Below are positions 27,197 through 36,726 of a stretch of 64,000 nucleotides of DNA, one piece after another. A program made the translations under genes and the position numbers. This DNA comes from Polyangiaceae bacterium (GTDB lineage: Bacteria; Myxococcota_A; Polyangia; Polyangiales; Polyangiaceae): assembly GCA_947475525.1 (NCBI GenBank), contig CANJMI010000013.1:62001-126000 (forward strand), in the 5' to 3' direction. Positions within the stretch are counted from its first letter, which is position 1; each line of letters starts with the position of its first letter. Under the pieces are notes generated by a model that made no database searches, was not told where the DNA came from, and worked only from the letters and a program-made list of their open reading frames with translations.

Positions 27197-27588
27197 GCGG
27201 AGGCTGGCATGTCGAACGAAGCCAAGGCCTGGACGATCTCCTCGCGGACAAGCTCGAGACCACTACGAAGGGTGCGGATCTCGCGGAACGTTGGGTCCGT
27301 TTCATCGAGCGGCTCGACGCCGTCCGTGCGCAGCTTCCGCTTCGCTCCGGCAATCGTGTAGCGATGTCCGTAGAGAAGCTCTTTCACTCGGATGAGCGTC
27401 TCGACGTCGCGGCGCGAATAAATTCGCTGGCCCTTGCGGGATTTCTCGGGCCGAACCGAGCGAAACTCGGTCTCCCAGTACCTCAGCACGTGGGGCTCCA
27501 CGCCGACAATCTCGGCGGTCTCACCGATGCGGAAGTAAAGTTTGTCTGGAAGCTGCGGTCGCAATGCGCTCGATCCTGTCCCGACCAT
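27193..27588 (-). CDS. MerR-family transcriptional regulator
   Basis: The 131-residue protein has the MerR winged helix at its N-terminus (LYFRIGETAEIVGVEPHVLR, YWETEF, then RIYSRRDVETL), with a short C-terminal helix rather than a metal-binding domain. No Cys or sensor-like motif is seen, so the ligand is unknown. It starts in a TGATG overlap with ihfA, an arrangement found in many bacteria, and is itself overlapped by the next gene. It probably acts on a distant target; the family normally binds promoters with long spacers. Confidence 0.88.
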   Translation of the reverse strand: MVGTGSSALRPQLPDKLYFRIGETAEIVGVEPHVLRYWETEFRSVRPEKSRKGQRIYSRRDVETLIRVKELLYGHRYTIAGAKRKLRTDGVEPLDETDPTFREIRTLRSGLELVREEIVQALASFDMPASA

Positions 27589-27929
27589 CAGCCCGATCGT
27601 GGCGCGCTGCTAAGAGTGGCGCTTTCGACGTTCAGCTCCTCTTTGAGCAGCTGGCTCGGCTTGAACGTGAGCACACGCCGCGAGCTGATGACGATGGGCT
27701 CACCGGTCTGCGGATTGCGCCCTTGCCGCTCGCGCTTGTCACGGAGGACGAAGTTCCCGAAGCCCGAGATCTTGATCATCTCACCTTGGCCCAAGGTCTC
27801 CTTCATCAACTCGAATATCTGATCGACCAGATCAGCGGCCTCTTTCTTCGAGACCCCCCCAAGCTCGCTGTAGACGGCCTGAACGAGCTCGAATTTGGTC
27901 GTCCGCTTGTCCTTCGATTCTTCGGTCAT
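27588..27929 (-). CDS. ihfA: Integration host factor alpha-type DNA-bending protein
   Basis: IHF/HU proteins bend DNA in nucleoid organisation, site-specific recombination and sigma-54 promoter activation. The start at the ATG at 27929, eight bases after GGAG, gives 113 residues; an in-frame GTG four codons upstream is less favoured. The core has MTEESKDKRTTKFEL, ELGGVSKKEAADLVD, ISGFGNFVLRDK and the DNA-inserting loop RNPQTGEPI. A C-terminal extension of about 20 residues beyond the usual end is Ser/Ala-rich. It is the first gene of the ihfA-merR-hypothetical chain. Confidence 0.93.
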   Translation of the reverse strand: MTEESKDKRTTKFELVQAVYSELGGVSKKEAADLVDQIFELMKETLGQGEMIKISGFGNFVLRDKRERQGRNPQTGEPIVISSRRVLTFKPSQLLKEELNVESATLSSAPRSG

Positions 27930-28008
27930 GATGCACTCCACCCCGGCCGAACGATGCCAGTGAAGCGCGCGCGGGTCCAGCCGAAAACCGGACCCCCAGA
28001 GTGACGGC

Positions 28009-29571
28009 TCAGGCGGCCAGCTCGTCCGAGGCGAGGATCCCCTTGCTGCTCGGACGGATGCCGGAATGCACCATGTCGGTGAGTTCCTCCGCGAGGTCCG
28101 GAAGCGCGGCCGTCGTGGGCTCGACCTCGCGACCGAAGTGCTCCGCCATTACCAAGTAGGCGATGTAGCCATAGCCGAGCGTGAAGAGCGAGACGAACGG
28201 GAAAACGAAGTAGTGCCCGGTCACCAGCGCCATCACCGCGCTCACCGCCGAGACGAGGCCGAGGCCGAGCTCGGGGAACGGGATGCCGGCAACGGCCTTA
28301 TAACGACCGCGGCTGTTGCCATGCTTCGGCGTGCGAACGAACTCCCCGCCGCCTGTGCGGAGGCCGGAATAGACGGCCATCGTCAAGTGCGGAGCGAGCC
28401 CGGCCCCAAGCGCGATCAGCGCCGGAAGCAGCTTGATCGCACCTAAGCGCGAGCGGCCCTGGGCGGACTCGGCGAGCATGTAAAACGACGCGAGTGAAGC
28501 CACCGGCCCCATGCACATCGGCAGATCGATGAGCAGCATGACCTTCCAGTTGGTGGCATCGACAGTGAGGAGAATCGGCAGGAGCAGCAGGTTCAGCATC
28601 ACCATCAGCGGGTACGCAAAATGCGGCGTCATGTGGAAGGCCGCCTCGATGCGCTGCGCGAGCGTGAGGCCGCTGCCCTTGGAGACCACGCGACCCAGAA
28701 GCTTGCGAGCCGTCTGTACGGTGCCCTTCGCCCAGCGGTGCTGTTGCGCACGGAGCGCGGCGATGTCTTCGGGAAGTTCGGCGGGCGACACGACGTCGGG
28801 CCGATAGATGAAGCGCCAGCCCTTCAGCTGCGCACGGTAGGAGAGATCGAGGTCCTCGGTCAGCGTGTCGTGCTGCCAACCGCCAGCGTCGGCGATGGCT
28901 TGGCGTCGCCACATGCCGCCCGTACCCGAAAAGTTGAAGAGCAAACCGGCGCCGTAACGCGCGCGGTTCTCGACCATGTGATGGCCGTCGAGCATCAAGC
29001 CCTGAATCTTCGTCAGCAACGACGCGTCGCGATTCAAATGGGCCCAACGCGCCTGAACGCAGGCGACCTTCTCGTCACGGAAGTGACCGACGATGGCGCG
29101 AACGAAGTCCGGGCTGCAGACGAAGTCGGCATCGAAGATCGCGATGAGGTCACCTTTGGCCGTGCGCAGACCGTGGTCGAGAGCGCCTGCCTTGTAACCG
29201 ACGCGGTCAACGCGGTGCACGTACTCGGCGTCGTAGCCGCGGCGTACGAGCTTCTCCACCTCGGCGCGAGCGATGACGACGGTCTCGTCCGTCGAATCGT
29301 CGAGCACCTGAATGTGGAGCTTGCTGCGCGGGTAGTCCATGCGCGCGACGGATTCGAGCAAGCGTACGACAACGGTCGATTCGTTGAAGATCGGAAGCTG
29401 CACCGTCACGACCGGCAGCTCATCGACAGCCACGCGCGGGGCGAGCGTCGAGACCGCCGCGATCACGTCGCGGTTGCGCCAGCAGAGGTACACGAGATGG
29501 GCGCGATGAAGGCCGTATGCGGAGAGCACCGCGAGCACGGAAAAGTAAGCGACGCAAAGGAGGATGGTCAT
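28009..29571 (-). CDS. Membrane glycosyltransferase family 2, glucan/mannan-synthase-like
   Basis: The 520-residue protein has an N-terminal membrane helix, a cytosolic GT-A domain and several C-terminal membrane helices. GT2 signatures are all present: VQLPIFNE, the first Asp in LDDSTDET, DAD (IFDADF), the TED motif in DTLTEDLDLSYRAQ, and QQHRW as the processive Q/RXXRW box. This is the layout of processive polysaccharide synthases such as CslA-type glucomannan synthases. The sugar donor and product are not deducible. The ATG at 29571 was preferred to an upstream GTG seven codons before. No other polysaccharide gene is adjacent. Confidence 0.87.
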   Translation of the reverse strand: MTILLCVAYFSVLAVLSAYGLHRAHLVYLCWRNRDVIAAVSTLAPRVAVDELPVVTVQLPIFNESTVVVRLLESVARMDYPRSKLHIQVLDDSTDETVVIARAEVEKLVRRGYDAEYVHRVDRVGYKAGALDHGLRTAKGDLIAIFDADFVCSPDFVRAIVGHFRDEKVACVQARWAHLNRDASLLTKIQGLMLDGHHMVENRARYGAGLLFNFSGTGGMWRRQAIADAGGWQHDTLTEDLDLSYRAQLKGWRFIYRPDVVSPAELPEDIAALRAQQHRWAKGTVQTARKLLGRVVSKGSGLTLAQRIEAAFHMTPHFAYPLMVMLNLLLLPILLTVDATNWKVMLLIDLPMCMGPVASLASFYMLAESAQGRSRLGAIKLLPALIALGAGLAPHLTMAVYSGLRTGGGEFVRTPKHGNSRGRYKAVAGIPFPELGLGLVSAVSAVMALVTGHYFVFPFVSLFTLGYGYIAYLVMAEHFGREVEPTTAALPDLAEELTDMVHSGIRPSSKGILASDELAA

Positions 29572-29746
29572 AGACGGAGATGTAGGTAACACCGCGTCCC
29601 CGCGTAATTGTCACCGGGATGTAATTCTTTGCACTCAGGTGTCAAACGATCCCCTACACTCCCGAAAGACTTCAACTTTCAGGCGATTTCGCGCGCCACT
29701 TTCGGTGCGAAAAAATCGCTGATTTCAGTGGGACTACGGAGGCGTC

Positions 29747-32700
29747 ATGGCGTCAGGGCACTGGTGGAAACGTGCAATCTTAGGGACGCTCTCGGCGATG
29801 GTCGCGACGGCAAGCTGCCAAGTCGACCGGGCGCCCGACGGCTTCGGTGTCACGCCAGCCGGTTCCGGCGCGCGCGTTCGTTACGACCTCGGCGCCCGAC
29901 CGCTGCCGGAGATCCCGCTGCCGAATGACACGGCGACCTGGCCCGATCCGACGAGCCGAACCGGCCTGCGCGTCAATGCGAGCCTTATCGCGCCGACGGC
30001 GATCGAACAGCAAGCGCGGCAACGGTTCAGCCAACTCGAAGGCTGGGGCACGTTCGCGCCACTGACCGTCTCGTTCGACGTCGACCGCTCGGAGCCGGGC
30101 TATGCCGCGTACAGCGGTGCCGCGGTCGATCTCAACGTCCTCAAGCAGCGCCATAGCGGCGACGACTACGACTTCAAAAACGACGCGATCTACCTCGTCA
30201 ATTTGAAGACCGGCGTCCCGGTGCCGCTCGATCTCGGGGCCGGTAATTTCGATTACACGCTGAAGAAACTCGACCGCTATTGGGCGAACGACACGCGCCG
30301 CAGCGAACGCAATCTGCTGTTCGAGACCATCGATGAAACCGCACACGGGAGCGTCACGACCTATTCACCCGAGCTCGACACCGACTTCGACGGCACGCTC
30401 GATCGGCCGAATCTGCTGAACGCGGACGCGTGCCCCGACCCCGACCCCGTGTGCGACAACCCGGAGAGCGGCGACGCCTTCGCGAGCGACAACTGCAAAG
30501 CGACGCGACGCTTCCGCGATCAGTGCATCGCCGACAACTTCCTCAATTGGTACGAGCGAGAGACGGACACCTTGATCGTCCGACCGATCATCCCGATGGA
30601 CGAGATGACGCGCTACGCCGTCGTCGTCACGGATCGAACCGTAGACGGCAACGGGAACGCCGTCCGGTCGCCTTTCCCGTTCGTCTACCACGCGGCACAA
30701 CGCAACGCGGCGAACGAGGTCGCAGCCGCGATCGACAATCCGACGCTCGGTGAGTTCTGGGGCGACGTTGCCGGAACGGGCCTCGACCATGTCGCGTTCA
30801 TGTGGTCGTTCACGACCCAGCCGACCGTCGACGACATGAAGCGCTTGCGCGACGGATTGTATGGCGAAGGCCCCTTCGCTCGGTGGGAGTCGCACTACCC
30901 CGCCGAGCTTGAGGTGCAACGCGCCGTAGGCCTCTCGGGCGGCCTCGCGGAGGGCGCAACGGACGCGCCCGGCTGGGAGACAAGCTCACTCGGAACGAAA
31001 GCCGGCTGCGCAACCAAGGCCGGAAATCTTTGGGTCGTGAAGTTCGCGGACATTCGCCCGCAGCTCAAACAATTGCTGGCCGAGGGGTTCGGAGTCGGCT
31101 CCGGGCCAACCCTCGAGATGCTGCTGCGTCGGCTCGACTCGATCGATCACATGGTCGTCGGCACATTCAAATCGCCATTCCTTCTCGAAGGCGGGCCGAA
31201 ATCGACCGACCCAAATGCCGCATTCCATCTCGATTACGCGACGGGCGAAGGCGACGAGACGAGCGACACGGTCCAGGTATGGATGCTCGTCCCGAAGGAA
31301 ACCGCGAAATACAAGCAGCCGTTCGACGTCAACATCTACGGACACGGCTACACGGGGAATTTCCTCGAGCACGTGTTTTACGCGGGCAATCTCGCGGAAC
31401 ATGGCCTCGCGACCGTCGGCATTAACGCGATGGGCCACGGCCTCGTCTTTGGCGAAGGTGCGGAGAAGACCGCAGCCACGGCAGTCCTCGGCTCGGCGTG
31501 CTTCCGACCTTTCTACGATGCGCTCACGCTCGCGCGCGCACGCGATTTAAACCGCGACGGCGCGCCCGACTCGGGCGGAGACTTCTGGTCGAGCTACCTT
31601 TTTCACACCCGTGACGGCGTGCGACAGTCCGTGCTCGATCACATCCAGCTCGTCCGCATCATGCGAGCCTTCGGGGTAGCACCGATGTCCTGCCGCAACG
31701 ACGGCGACGCGGCGAACCCGACGCGCACGTGCGATCCGGACGGCGATGGCGCGCCTCAACGCTCAGGTGATTTCGACAACGATGGGACCGTCGATTTCGG
31801 CGGACCGAGCGCAACCTACGGCACGTGGGGAGAATCACTCGGTGGCATTTTGAGCGCGATTCATGGGGCGGTCGATGCCTACGTGACGAGCGCCGTGCCG
31901 GGCTCGGGCGGCGGCGGATTGACGGACATCGGCGTTCGTTCTTTCCAGGGGGGAGTCGTCGAGGCCGTGCTCCTGCGAATGTGGGGACCGCTGCTCGTCA
32001 GCGTCGAGGCGAGCTCTCGGACGGCATGCACGCCGACCTCGAAGGCCGATGACCACTGCACGAGTTGCCAAGAGACTCAACGCAGCGTGCGTTGGGTGCT
32101 ACCCGACGTGAACGGCACGGGCGAAGTCGAAGTCGCGTGCCTCAACGCGGAGACGATCGCGAACACGACGGTGCTCGTGCGAAACCTCGACACCGACGAA
32201 GTTCGCTGCGGCAGTGTCGACGACCTCCAACGCTTTCGCGTCGGCTTGCCCGCGGCCACCGGGAACCGAGTGCTCGTCTCGTTCTGGAATGGCAAACACC
32301 AGGTCGAGGACTACAAGAGCTGCCGACTTACGACGACGACGCTGCGTCACACGCTCGAGAGCTGGGGCCCCGGCCGTTTCCAGACCGGAGCCACGAGCGG
32401 CGATGGCACCTCGACGTGCAGCGCCGAAACGTGTGCCGCATTTCAAGGGCGTTTTTACGCGGCGGGCAGCCCACTTACGTCACCGGGCGACGGCTACGGG
32501 ATGATTCGGCAGACCCCGCAATTGCGTCGATTCCTTGGGCTTGCTCAGGCCGCTCTCGAACCCGGCGATCCGATAAGCTTCGCGCCTTTCTACGCGCTAA
32601 AGACCATGACGGATCCGCACGGTCAGGCGCTCGAACCCCATGCGCTGCTCACGTTGAATACGATCGGCGACATGAACGTACCGCTGAACGCCGGCATCGC

Positions 32701-33508
32701 GCAGGCGCGTGCGGCCGGTAGCCTGCCGTTCATGCGACCGGACCAGGCGGAGACCTATCCGCAGTACCTCGACTACGTCACGCCCAAGGCGCTCTTCGAC
32801 GCGCTCGGTGGACGCACTCCAAACCAAGAGCTCATCGAACGGCACGTCGTCGAGGGCATCACCGCGCTCGCACGCCATCCGGCGGGAACGGAATGCGCGA
32901 CGAGCGCCAACGCGGCCCCATTAAGCGCGACGTGGATCGACGGCACGGGGGCGAATCAAAAATGCTTCCCGAAAGGCTGCACGCCGGACACGGAGAAGAA
33001 CTCCGAGACGCGCAAATGCCATGAGGCGACCCATTGCGACATCGGCTCGGCCACATGCGTGCCGAACACGCTCGGTAACGACCGCTGCGAGGAAGCGCTT
33101 TGGGACATCGACGACCTCGACGAAGGCCAACAGCACTACTTCGAGCAGCACTCGAAAGTACCCCTTCGCCTCGCGCGGCTCACGGCATCTGCGACGCGTG
33201 CCCCGTTGGACTTCGTGTGGGCACCACGACTTGCGGGCGTGCCGTTCTCACCCGACGCGAGCGCGTATGCACCCAACGCCGCACCGTTCGGTCGTCTGAC
33301 GGCGTTGCTCGACGCGTACACGGTGCCGGAAGGTGAACATACGTTCGTCAACGGAAACCCGTGCCAAGGCTTCGATCACGGGACGTACCTCACGAACCTC
33401 GTCGCGCGTTTCTTTCAGTCGGATGGCACGGACCTCTACTACTTGAGCCATCCGAGCTCGCACCATTGCCTGGGCTCCCAGACCCCGACCTGCGACTACC
33501 TGAAGTGA
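29747..33508 (+). CDS. Very large lipoprotein with alpha/beta-hydrolase (lipase-like) fold
   Basis: A strong GGAGG site precedes the ATG at 29747. The N-terminus is a lipoprotein signal (lipobox ATASC). The 1253-residue protein carries acidic calcium-type loops (DTDFDGTLD, DPDGDGAPQ, DFDNDGTVDFG). A hydrolase domain has the NIYGHGYTGN oxyanion region and a nucleophile elbow GESLGG with S697. Cysteine-rich inserts occur at roughly 780-830 and 1070-1120. The size and anchoring suggest a surface or outer-membrane esterase/lipase used against extracellular substrates. The stop overlaps the start of the next gene (TGATG). Confidence 0.78.
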   Translation: MASGHWWKRAILGTLSAMVATASCQVDRAPDGFGVTPAGSGARVRYDLGARPLPEIPLPNDTATWPDPTSRTGLRVNASLIAPTAIEQQARQRFSQLEGWGTFAPLTVSFDVDRSEPGYAAYSGAAVDLNVLKQRHSGDDYDFKNDAIYLVNLKTGVPVPLDLGAGNFDYTLKKLDRYWANDTRRSERNLLFETIDETAHGSVTTYSPELDTDFDGTLDRPNLLNADACPDPDPVCDNPESGDAFASDNCKATRRFRDQCIADNFLNWYERETDTLIVRPIIPMDEMTRYAVVVTDRTVDGNGNAVRSPFPFVYHAAQRNAANEVAAAIDNPTLGEFWGDVAGTGLDHVAFMWSFTTQPTVDDMKRLRDGLYGEGPFARWESHYPAELEVQRAVGLSGGLAEGATDAPGWETSSLGTKAGCATKAGNLWVVKFADIRPQLKQLLAEGFGVGSGPTLEMLLRRLDSIDHMVVGTFKSPFLLEGGPKSTDPNAAFHLDYATGEGDETSDTVQVWMLVPKETAKYKQPFDVNIYGHGYTGNFLEHVFYAGNLAEHGLATVGINAMGHGLVFGEGAEKTAATAVLGSACFRPFYDALTLARARDLNRDGAPDSGGDFWSSYLFHTRDGVRQSVLDHIQLVRIMRAFGVAPMSCRNDGDAANPTRTCDPDGDGAPQRSGDFDNDGTVDFGGPSATYGTWGESLGGILSAIHGAVDAYVTSAVPGSGGGGLTDIGVRSFQGGVVEAVLLRMWGPLLVSVEASSRTACTPTSKADDHCTSCQETQRSVRWVLPDVNGTGEVEVACLNAETIANTTVLVRNLDTDEVRCGSVDDLQRFRVGLPAATGNRVLVSFWNGKHQVEDYKSCRLTTTTLRHTLESWGPGRFQTGATSGDGTSTCSAETCAAFQGRFYAAGSPLTSPGDGYGMIRQTPQLRRFLGLAQAALEPGDPISFAPFYALKTMTDPHGQALEPHALLTLNTIGDMNVPLNAGIAQARAAGSLPFMRPDQAETYPQYLDYVTPKALFDALGGRTPNQELIERHVVEGITALARHPAGTECATSANAAPLSATWIDGTGANQKCFPKGCTPDTEKNSETRKCHEATHCDIGSATCVPNTLGNDRCEEALWDIDDLDEGQQHYFEQHSKVPLRLARLTASATRAPLDFVWAPRLAGVPFSPDASAYAPNAAPFGRLTALLDAYTVPEGEHTFVNGNPCQGFDHGTYLTNLVARFFQSDGTDLYYLSHPSSHHCLGSQTPTCDYLK

Positions 33509-34515
33509 TGACGCTCGATGCGGAAACGCGGCGCCTCGTTCGCGAGACGCAGCTCGCCTGGCTCGCCCGTTGGCTCGACGGTGATGAGGCCCGCCGCACG
33601 TGGGTGCGCATGGTGGGCCAGGGCGTCGAGATGATTCTCGCGAGCCCGCCAGCCGCACTCGTGGAGGAGGCTGCGGTGTCGCGATTTCTCGCGGAAACGC
33701 TCGCCTCCGAGTCGCTCGTGGCCACCATCGCGCCAGCCGTGGTCGCGGCCGTCGCCGACGCGAGCCTGCGCGTGCGCGAGTGGCGAGAGAGTCCACGCGG
33801 CCTCGCGGGAGACACCGCCGCAAAGGCGATCGAGCGCATGGCCGAGCTGCCCGAGGTCCTGAGCGAGGCCGTGGTGCGTGCAATCGTGACAAGCCCCGCC
33901 GTCGAGACTCTCGTCAGTGCACACGTATTCGAAGCGCTCGACGGCTTCTCGCGCAGGGTCAACCCGTTCGTCGCCGAGTGGGGCCTACCCGCGCTGCTCG
34001 GAGCGCTCCCCCTGCTCGGTCGGGCGACGATCAAGGCTGCGGTCGCGGGCGTTCAACAAGAATTCGAGCGGAGACTCGAGCCCGAGACTCGGCGTTTCCT
34101 CGCCGTCTTCGTGAAGGAATCCCTCGAGCGGGCTGCGCGCGACGTGACGACGAACGGCCACGCCCCCGAACAGGTGCGACTCCGAAAAGAGGTCGCGGCG
34201 GCCGTGATGCGGGTCCCTCTCCGCGAGTTCGTGTGGTCGCCGGACTCCGAGCTCGGAGAGCATGCCCTCGCGGCGATACGTGCGAGCGTGCACCACGTCC
34301 TCGGGCATCCGACCGTCCGCGAAGCTGTCGAAGGCGCTCTCTACGAGGTGTTGGCGGAGACGGCAACCGTGCGTGACATCCTCGCGCGCCACGGCATCGC
34401 CGTGCCCTCGACGGAGGCTTTCGCCGAAGCCACCTTCCCGACCGTCAAGGGCATCCTCGCGCTCCCCGAAGTGCAGGACGAGCTCGGCCGCCGCATCGAC
34501 GAATCGCTCAGCTGA
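33508..34515 (+). CDS. Hypothetical helical protein coupled to the giant lipoprotein
   Basis: The start is the ATG at 33508, sharing one base with the upstream stop (TGATG). The frame is open further upstream, but that segment lies inside the lipoprotein gene. The 335-residue product is almost all Ala/Glu/Leu-rich helix, with no signal peptide, Cys or known motif. One more hydrophobic segment, WGLPALLGALPLLGRATIKA near residue 160, could be a buried or membrane helix. Codon and overlap evidence argue it is real. No family is recognised; coupling suggests a helper or maturation role for the lipase-like protein. Confidence 0.65.
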   Translation: MTLDAETRRLVRETQLAWLARWLDGDEARRTWVRMVGQGVEMILASPPAALVEEAAVSRFLAETLASESLVATIAPAVVAAVADASLRVREWRESPRGLAGDTAAKAIERMAELPEVLSEAVVRAIVTSPAVETLVSAHVFEALDGFSRRVNPFVAEWGLPALLGALPLLGRATIKAAVAGVQQEFERRLEPETRRFLAVFVKESLERAARDVTTNGHAPEQVRLRKEVAAAVMRVPLREFVWSPDSELGEHALAAIRASVHHVLGHPTVREAVEGALYEVLAETATVRDILARHGIAVPSTEAFAEATFPTVKGILALPEVQDELGRRIDESLS

Positions 34516-34580
34516 AGCCACGAGGCGCGGGCACAGGCGCTCGCTGCGTCAAGCCGTTTTCCTGACGCGGCGGCGCGGAA

Positions 34581-36380
34581 TCACTGCTTTTTATCGCTAA
34601 AAATGGCATCGCGAAGGTAGCCGAGCTGACTCTTCGCGAGCTCTTTCGCGGTGTCGACCGAGCTCCCACTCCGAGCCGAAGCCCGAATGAAGAGCTTGCC
34701 CGATTCGTAGAGTTCACGGGCGGCGCCACGCCTGAGCTTGCCGCTCGAGGTCTTCGGCAGCACGCCGATATCGACCGCCACGACGTCATCGATCGCGAGG
34801 CCGGTCGCCTGACGCACCGCCCTCTGCACCTCGAGCTTGAGCGCCTCGCGCGCGGCCGGATCCGTCACCGCCGTCTCGACGCACACCACTACCCGCTCCC
34901 GATCATTGAACGGCTTGCGCGTACCAAAGCCGACGACGTTGCCCTTGCGAACGCCCTCCACCATGCCCGCGCTCCACTCGAGATCCTGGGGATAATAATT
35001 GCGACCATTCAGGATGATGAGCTCTTTGCTTCGACCGCAAACGAAGACCTCGCCGTCAACGCAATAGCCGAGATCACCTGTGCGGAGCCAGCCTCCGGCG
35101 AACGCCTCGCGCGAGAGCGTCGGCTCATTGAAGTACCCCGACGTGATACTGGGCCCGCGGACGCGCAGCTCCCCGACCTGCCGATCAGGCAGCGGGGTTC
35201 CGCTCGAAGCATCCTCTTCGGCGAAGACCAACACCTCGTGCCCTGCGAACGAACGCCCGCAGCTCACGATCGAGGTAATTTCACCCGGCGGGGCGCCAGG
35301 CGAAGGCGCCTTCGCGAGCCCCTCGGCCGCGAGCGTCGCGGCATCGACATCATCGACATGCAGGCCCGTGTTCACCTCGGCAAACGAGACTGCGAGGGTC
35401 GCCTCGGCCATGCCGTAGCAAGGCAAAAGCGCGCGAGGATCGAACCCAACCGACGCAAACTTCTCGGAAAACGCTTCGAGATTCGCCGCACGGATGGGCT
35501 CGGCACCGCAGCCCGCAACGCGCCACGAGGACAGATCGAGACCGGCGAGTTCGGAGTCCTTGATGCGCTTGCAGCAGAGAGCGTAGGCGAAATTCGGCCC
35601 AAATGAGATCGTCGCGCGGTGCCGTGAGATCGTCTGGAGCCAGCGCACCGGTCGCTTCAAGAATGCGAACGGCGGCAGAAACGTGATCGTGTTGCGATGG
35701 TAGATGGGCCCAATGACGAAGCCGATGAGCCCCATGTCGTGGTAGAGCGGCAGCCACGAGACGCCGCTGTCTTTGCCGTCTTCGATGCGCAAGCCGAGCC
35801 GCATGAAGGCGTCGACGTTGTGCGCGATGTTGGCGTGGGTGACGACGACCCCCTTCGGCTGCGACGTGGACCCGCTTGTGAACTGAAGAAACGCGGTATC
35901 TTCGAGCCCAATCGTCACCGGTCGGAGCGGCGCGCGTGATTTTCGGAGGACCTCCACCGAGAGCACCGATTGCAAGCCGGCCGCGCGGAGCTGCACCGTG
36001 CCGAGGAGCGCCTTTATCTCGGCGTCGGTCACGACCAACTTGGCGCCACTCTTCTCGATGATGTGGAGCGTGCTCTCGAGGTAGCCGTCCAGTTTGCGCA
36101 ACCCCGCAGGCGGATAGATCGGCACGGGCACCACCCCCGCGCGCACCGCCCCCAGAAACGCGAACACGAAGTCTTGATTGTCGGGGAGGATCAGCGCGAC
36201 GCGATCGCCCTTCTGCAGGCCCCGCGCTTGCAGCGCACCACCGAACAGCGCCGTGGCGCGCTCGATGCCGCTGAAGGTGAAGAACGGTTCGGCATCCGTC
36301 GCCTCATCGATGAATCGAAATCCGTTGTGCGTGGACTTGCCCGCGTCCTCGATCGCTTGGGCGAGTGTTCGCAGCATCAT
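34581..36380 (-). CDS. Fatty acyl-AMP ligase (FAAL)
   Basis: FAALs activate fatty acids as acyl-AMP and load them onto acyl carrier proteins without CoA. The 599-residue protein has the ANL-superfamily nucleotide motif FTSGSTSQPKGVVVTHANI, SWLPLYHDMGLIG, SYGMAEA-type CYGMAEATLAVSFAE, GWLRTGDLGY, KELIILNGRNYYPQDLEW, and the conserved C-terminal lysine in PKTSSGKLRRGAARELY. The extended region between the main motifs fits FAAL rather than acyl-CoA synthetase. Its ATG overlaps the stop of the ACP gene (ATGA), making an acyl-loading pair. No PKS or NRPS gene is adjacent. Confidence 0.9.
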   Translation of the reverse strand: MMLRTLAQAIEDAGKSTHNGFRFIDEATDAEPFFTFSGIERATALFGGALQARGLQKGDRVALILPDNQDFVFAFLGAVRAGVVPVPIYPPAGLRKLDGYLESTLHIIEKSGAKLVVTDAEIKALLGTVQLRAAGLQSVLSVEVLRKSRAPLRPVTIGLEDTAFLQFTSGSTSQPKGVVVTHANIAHNVDAFMRLGLRIEDGKDSGVSWLPLYHDMGLIGFVIGPIYHRNTITFLPPFAFLKRPVRWLQTISRHRATISFGPNFAYALCCKRIKDSELAGLDLSSWRVAGCGAEPIRAANLEAFSEKFASVGFDPRALLPCYGMAEATLAVSFAEVNTGLHVDDVDAATLAAEGLAKAPSPGAPPGEITSIVSCGRSFAGHEVLVFAEEDASSGTPLPDRQVGELRVRGPSITSGYFNEPTLSREAFAGGWLRTGDLGYCVDGEVFVCGRSKELIILNGRNYYPQDLEWSAGMVEGVRKGNVVGFGTRKPFNDRERVVVCVETAVTDPAAREALKLEVQRAVRQATGLAIDDVVAVDIGVLPKTSSGKLRRGAARELYESGKLFIRASARSGSSVDTAKELAKSQLGYLRDAIFSDKKQ

Positions 36381-36664
36381 GACGCCTCCGCCGAGGTCGT
36401 GGGGTCGAGGCGGCCATCGACGTCAAGGCGACGGACGATCGCACTGGCGACGTCACCGAGGCTCACGACATTCCGGAGTTCGGCATCGCCGATGCGCATG
36501 CCAAACCGATCTTCGAGCTCGGCGACGACCTCCATCACCCCGAGGGAATCGATGCCCAGATCCGCGACGAGCTCGGTCCGCTCATCGAGGCACGCGCCCG
36601 CGTCGGCATGGCCTTCGATTATCCCTCGAACTTCGGCCAACACCGCCTCGCGCGTCCAACCCAT
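36377..36664 (-). CDS. Acyl carrier protein
   Basis: The 95-residue product from the ATG at 36664 is a typical carrier protein. The phosphopantetheine serine lies in LGIDSLGVMEVVAELEDRF, with acidic recognition helix II around it. A longer frame begins 14 codons upstream without conservation. It overlaps the FAAL gene by four bases and is expected to receive its acyl chain. It is a stand-alone carrier, not obviously part of the housekeeping fatty-acid synthase. Confidence 0.9.
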   Translation of the reverse strand: MGWTREAVLAEVRGIIEGHADAGACLDERTELVADLGIDSLGVMEVVAELEDRFGMRIGDAELRNVVSLGDVASAIVRRLDVDGRLDPTTSAEAS

Positions 36665-36726
36665 CGTCTTACCGGTGTACCAAGGGTGCGGGGGGTCGTC
36701 GAGCAAGACCCAACGCCATTGCGGGA

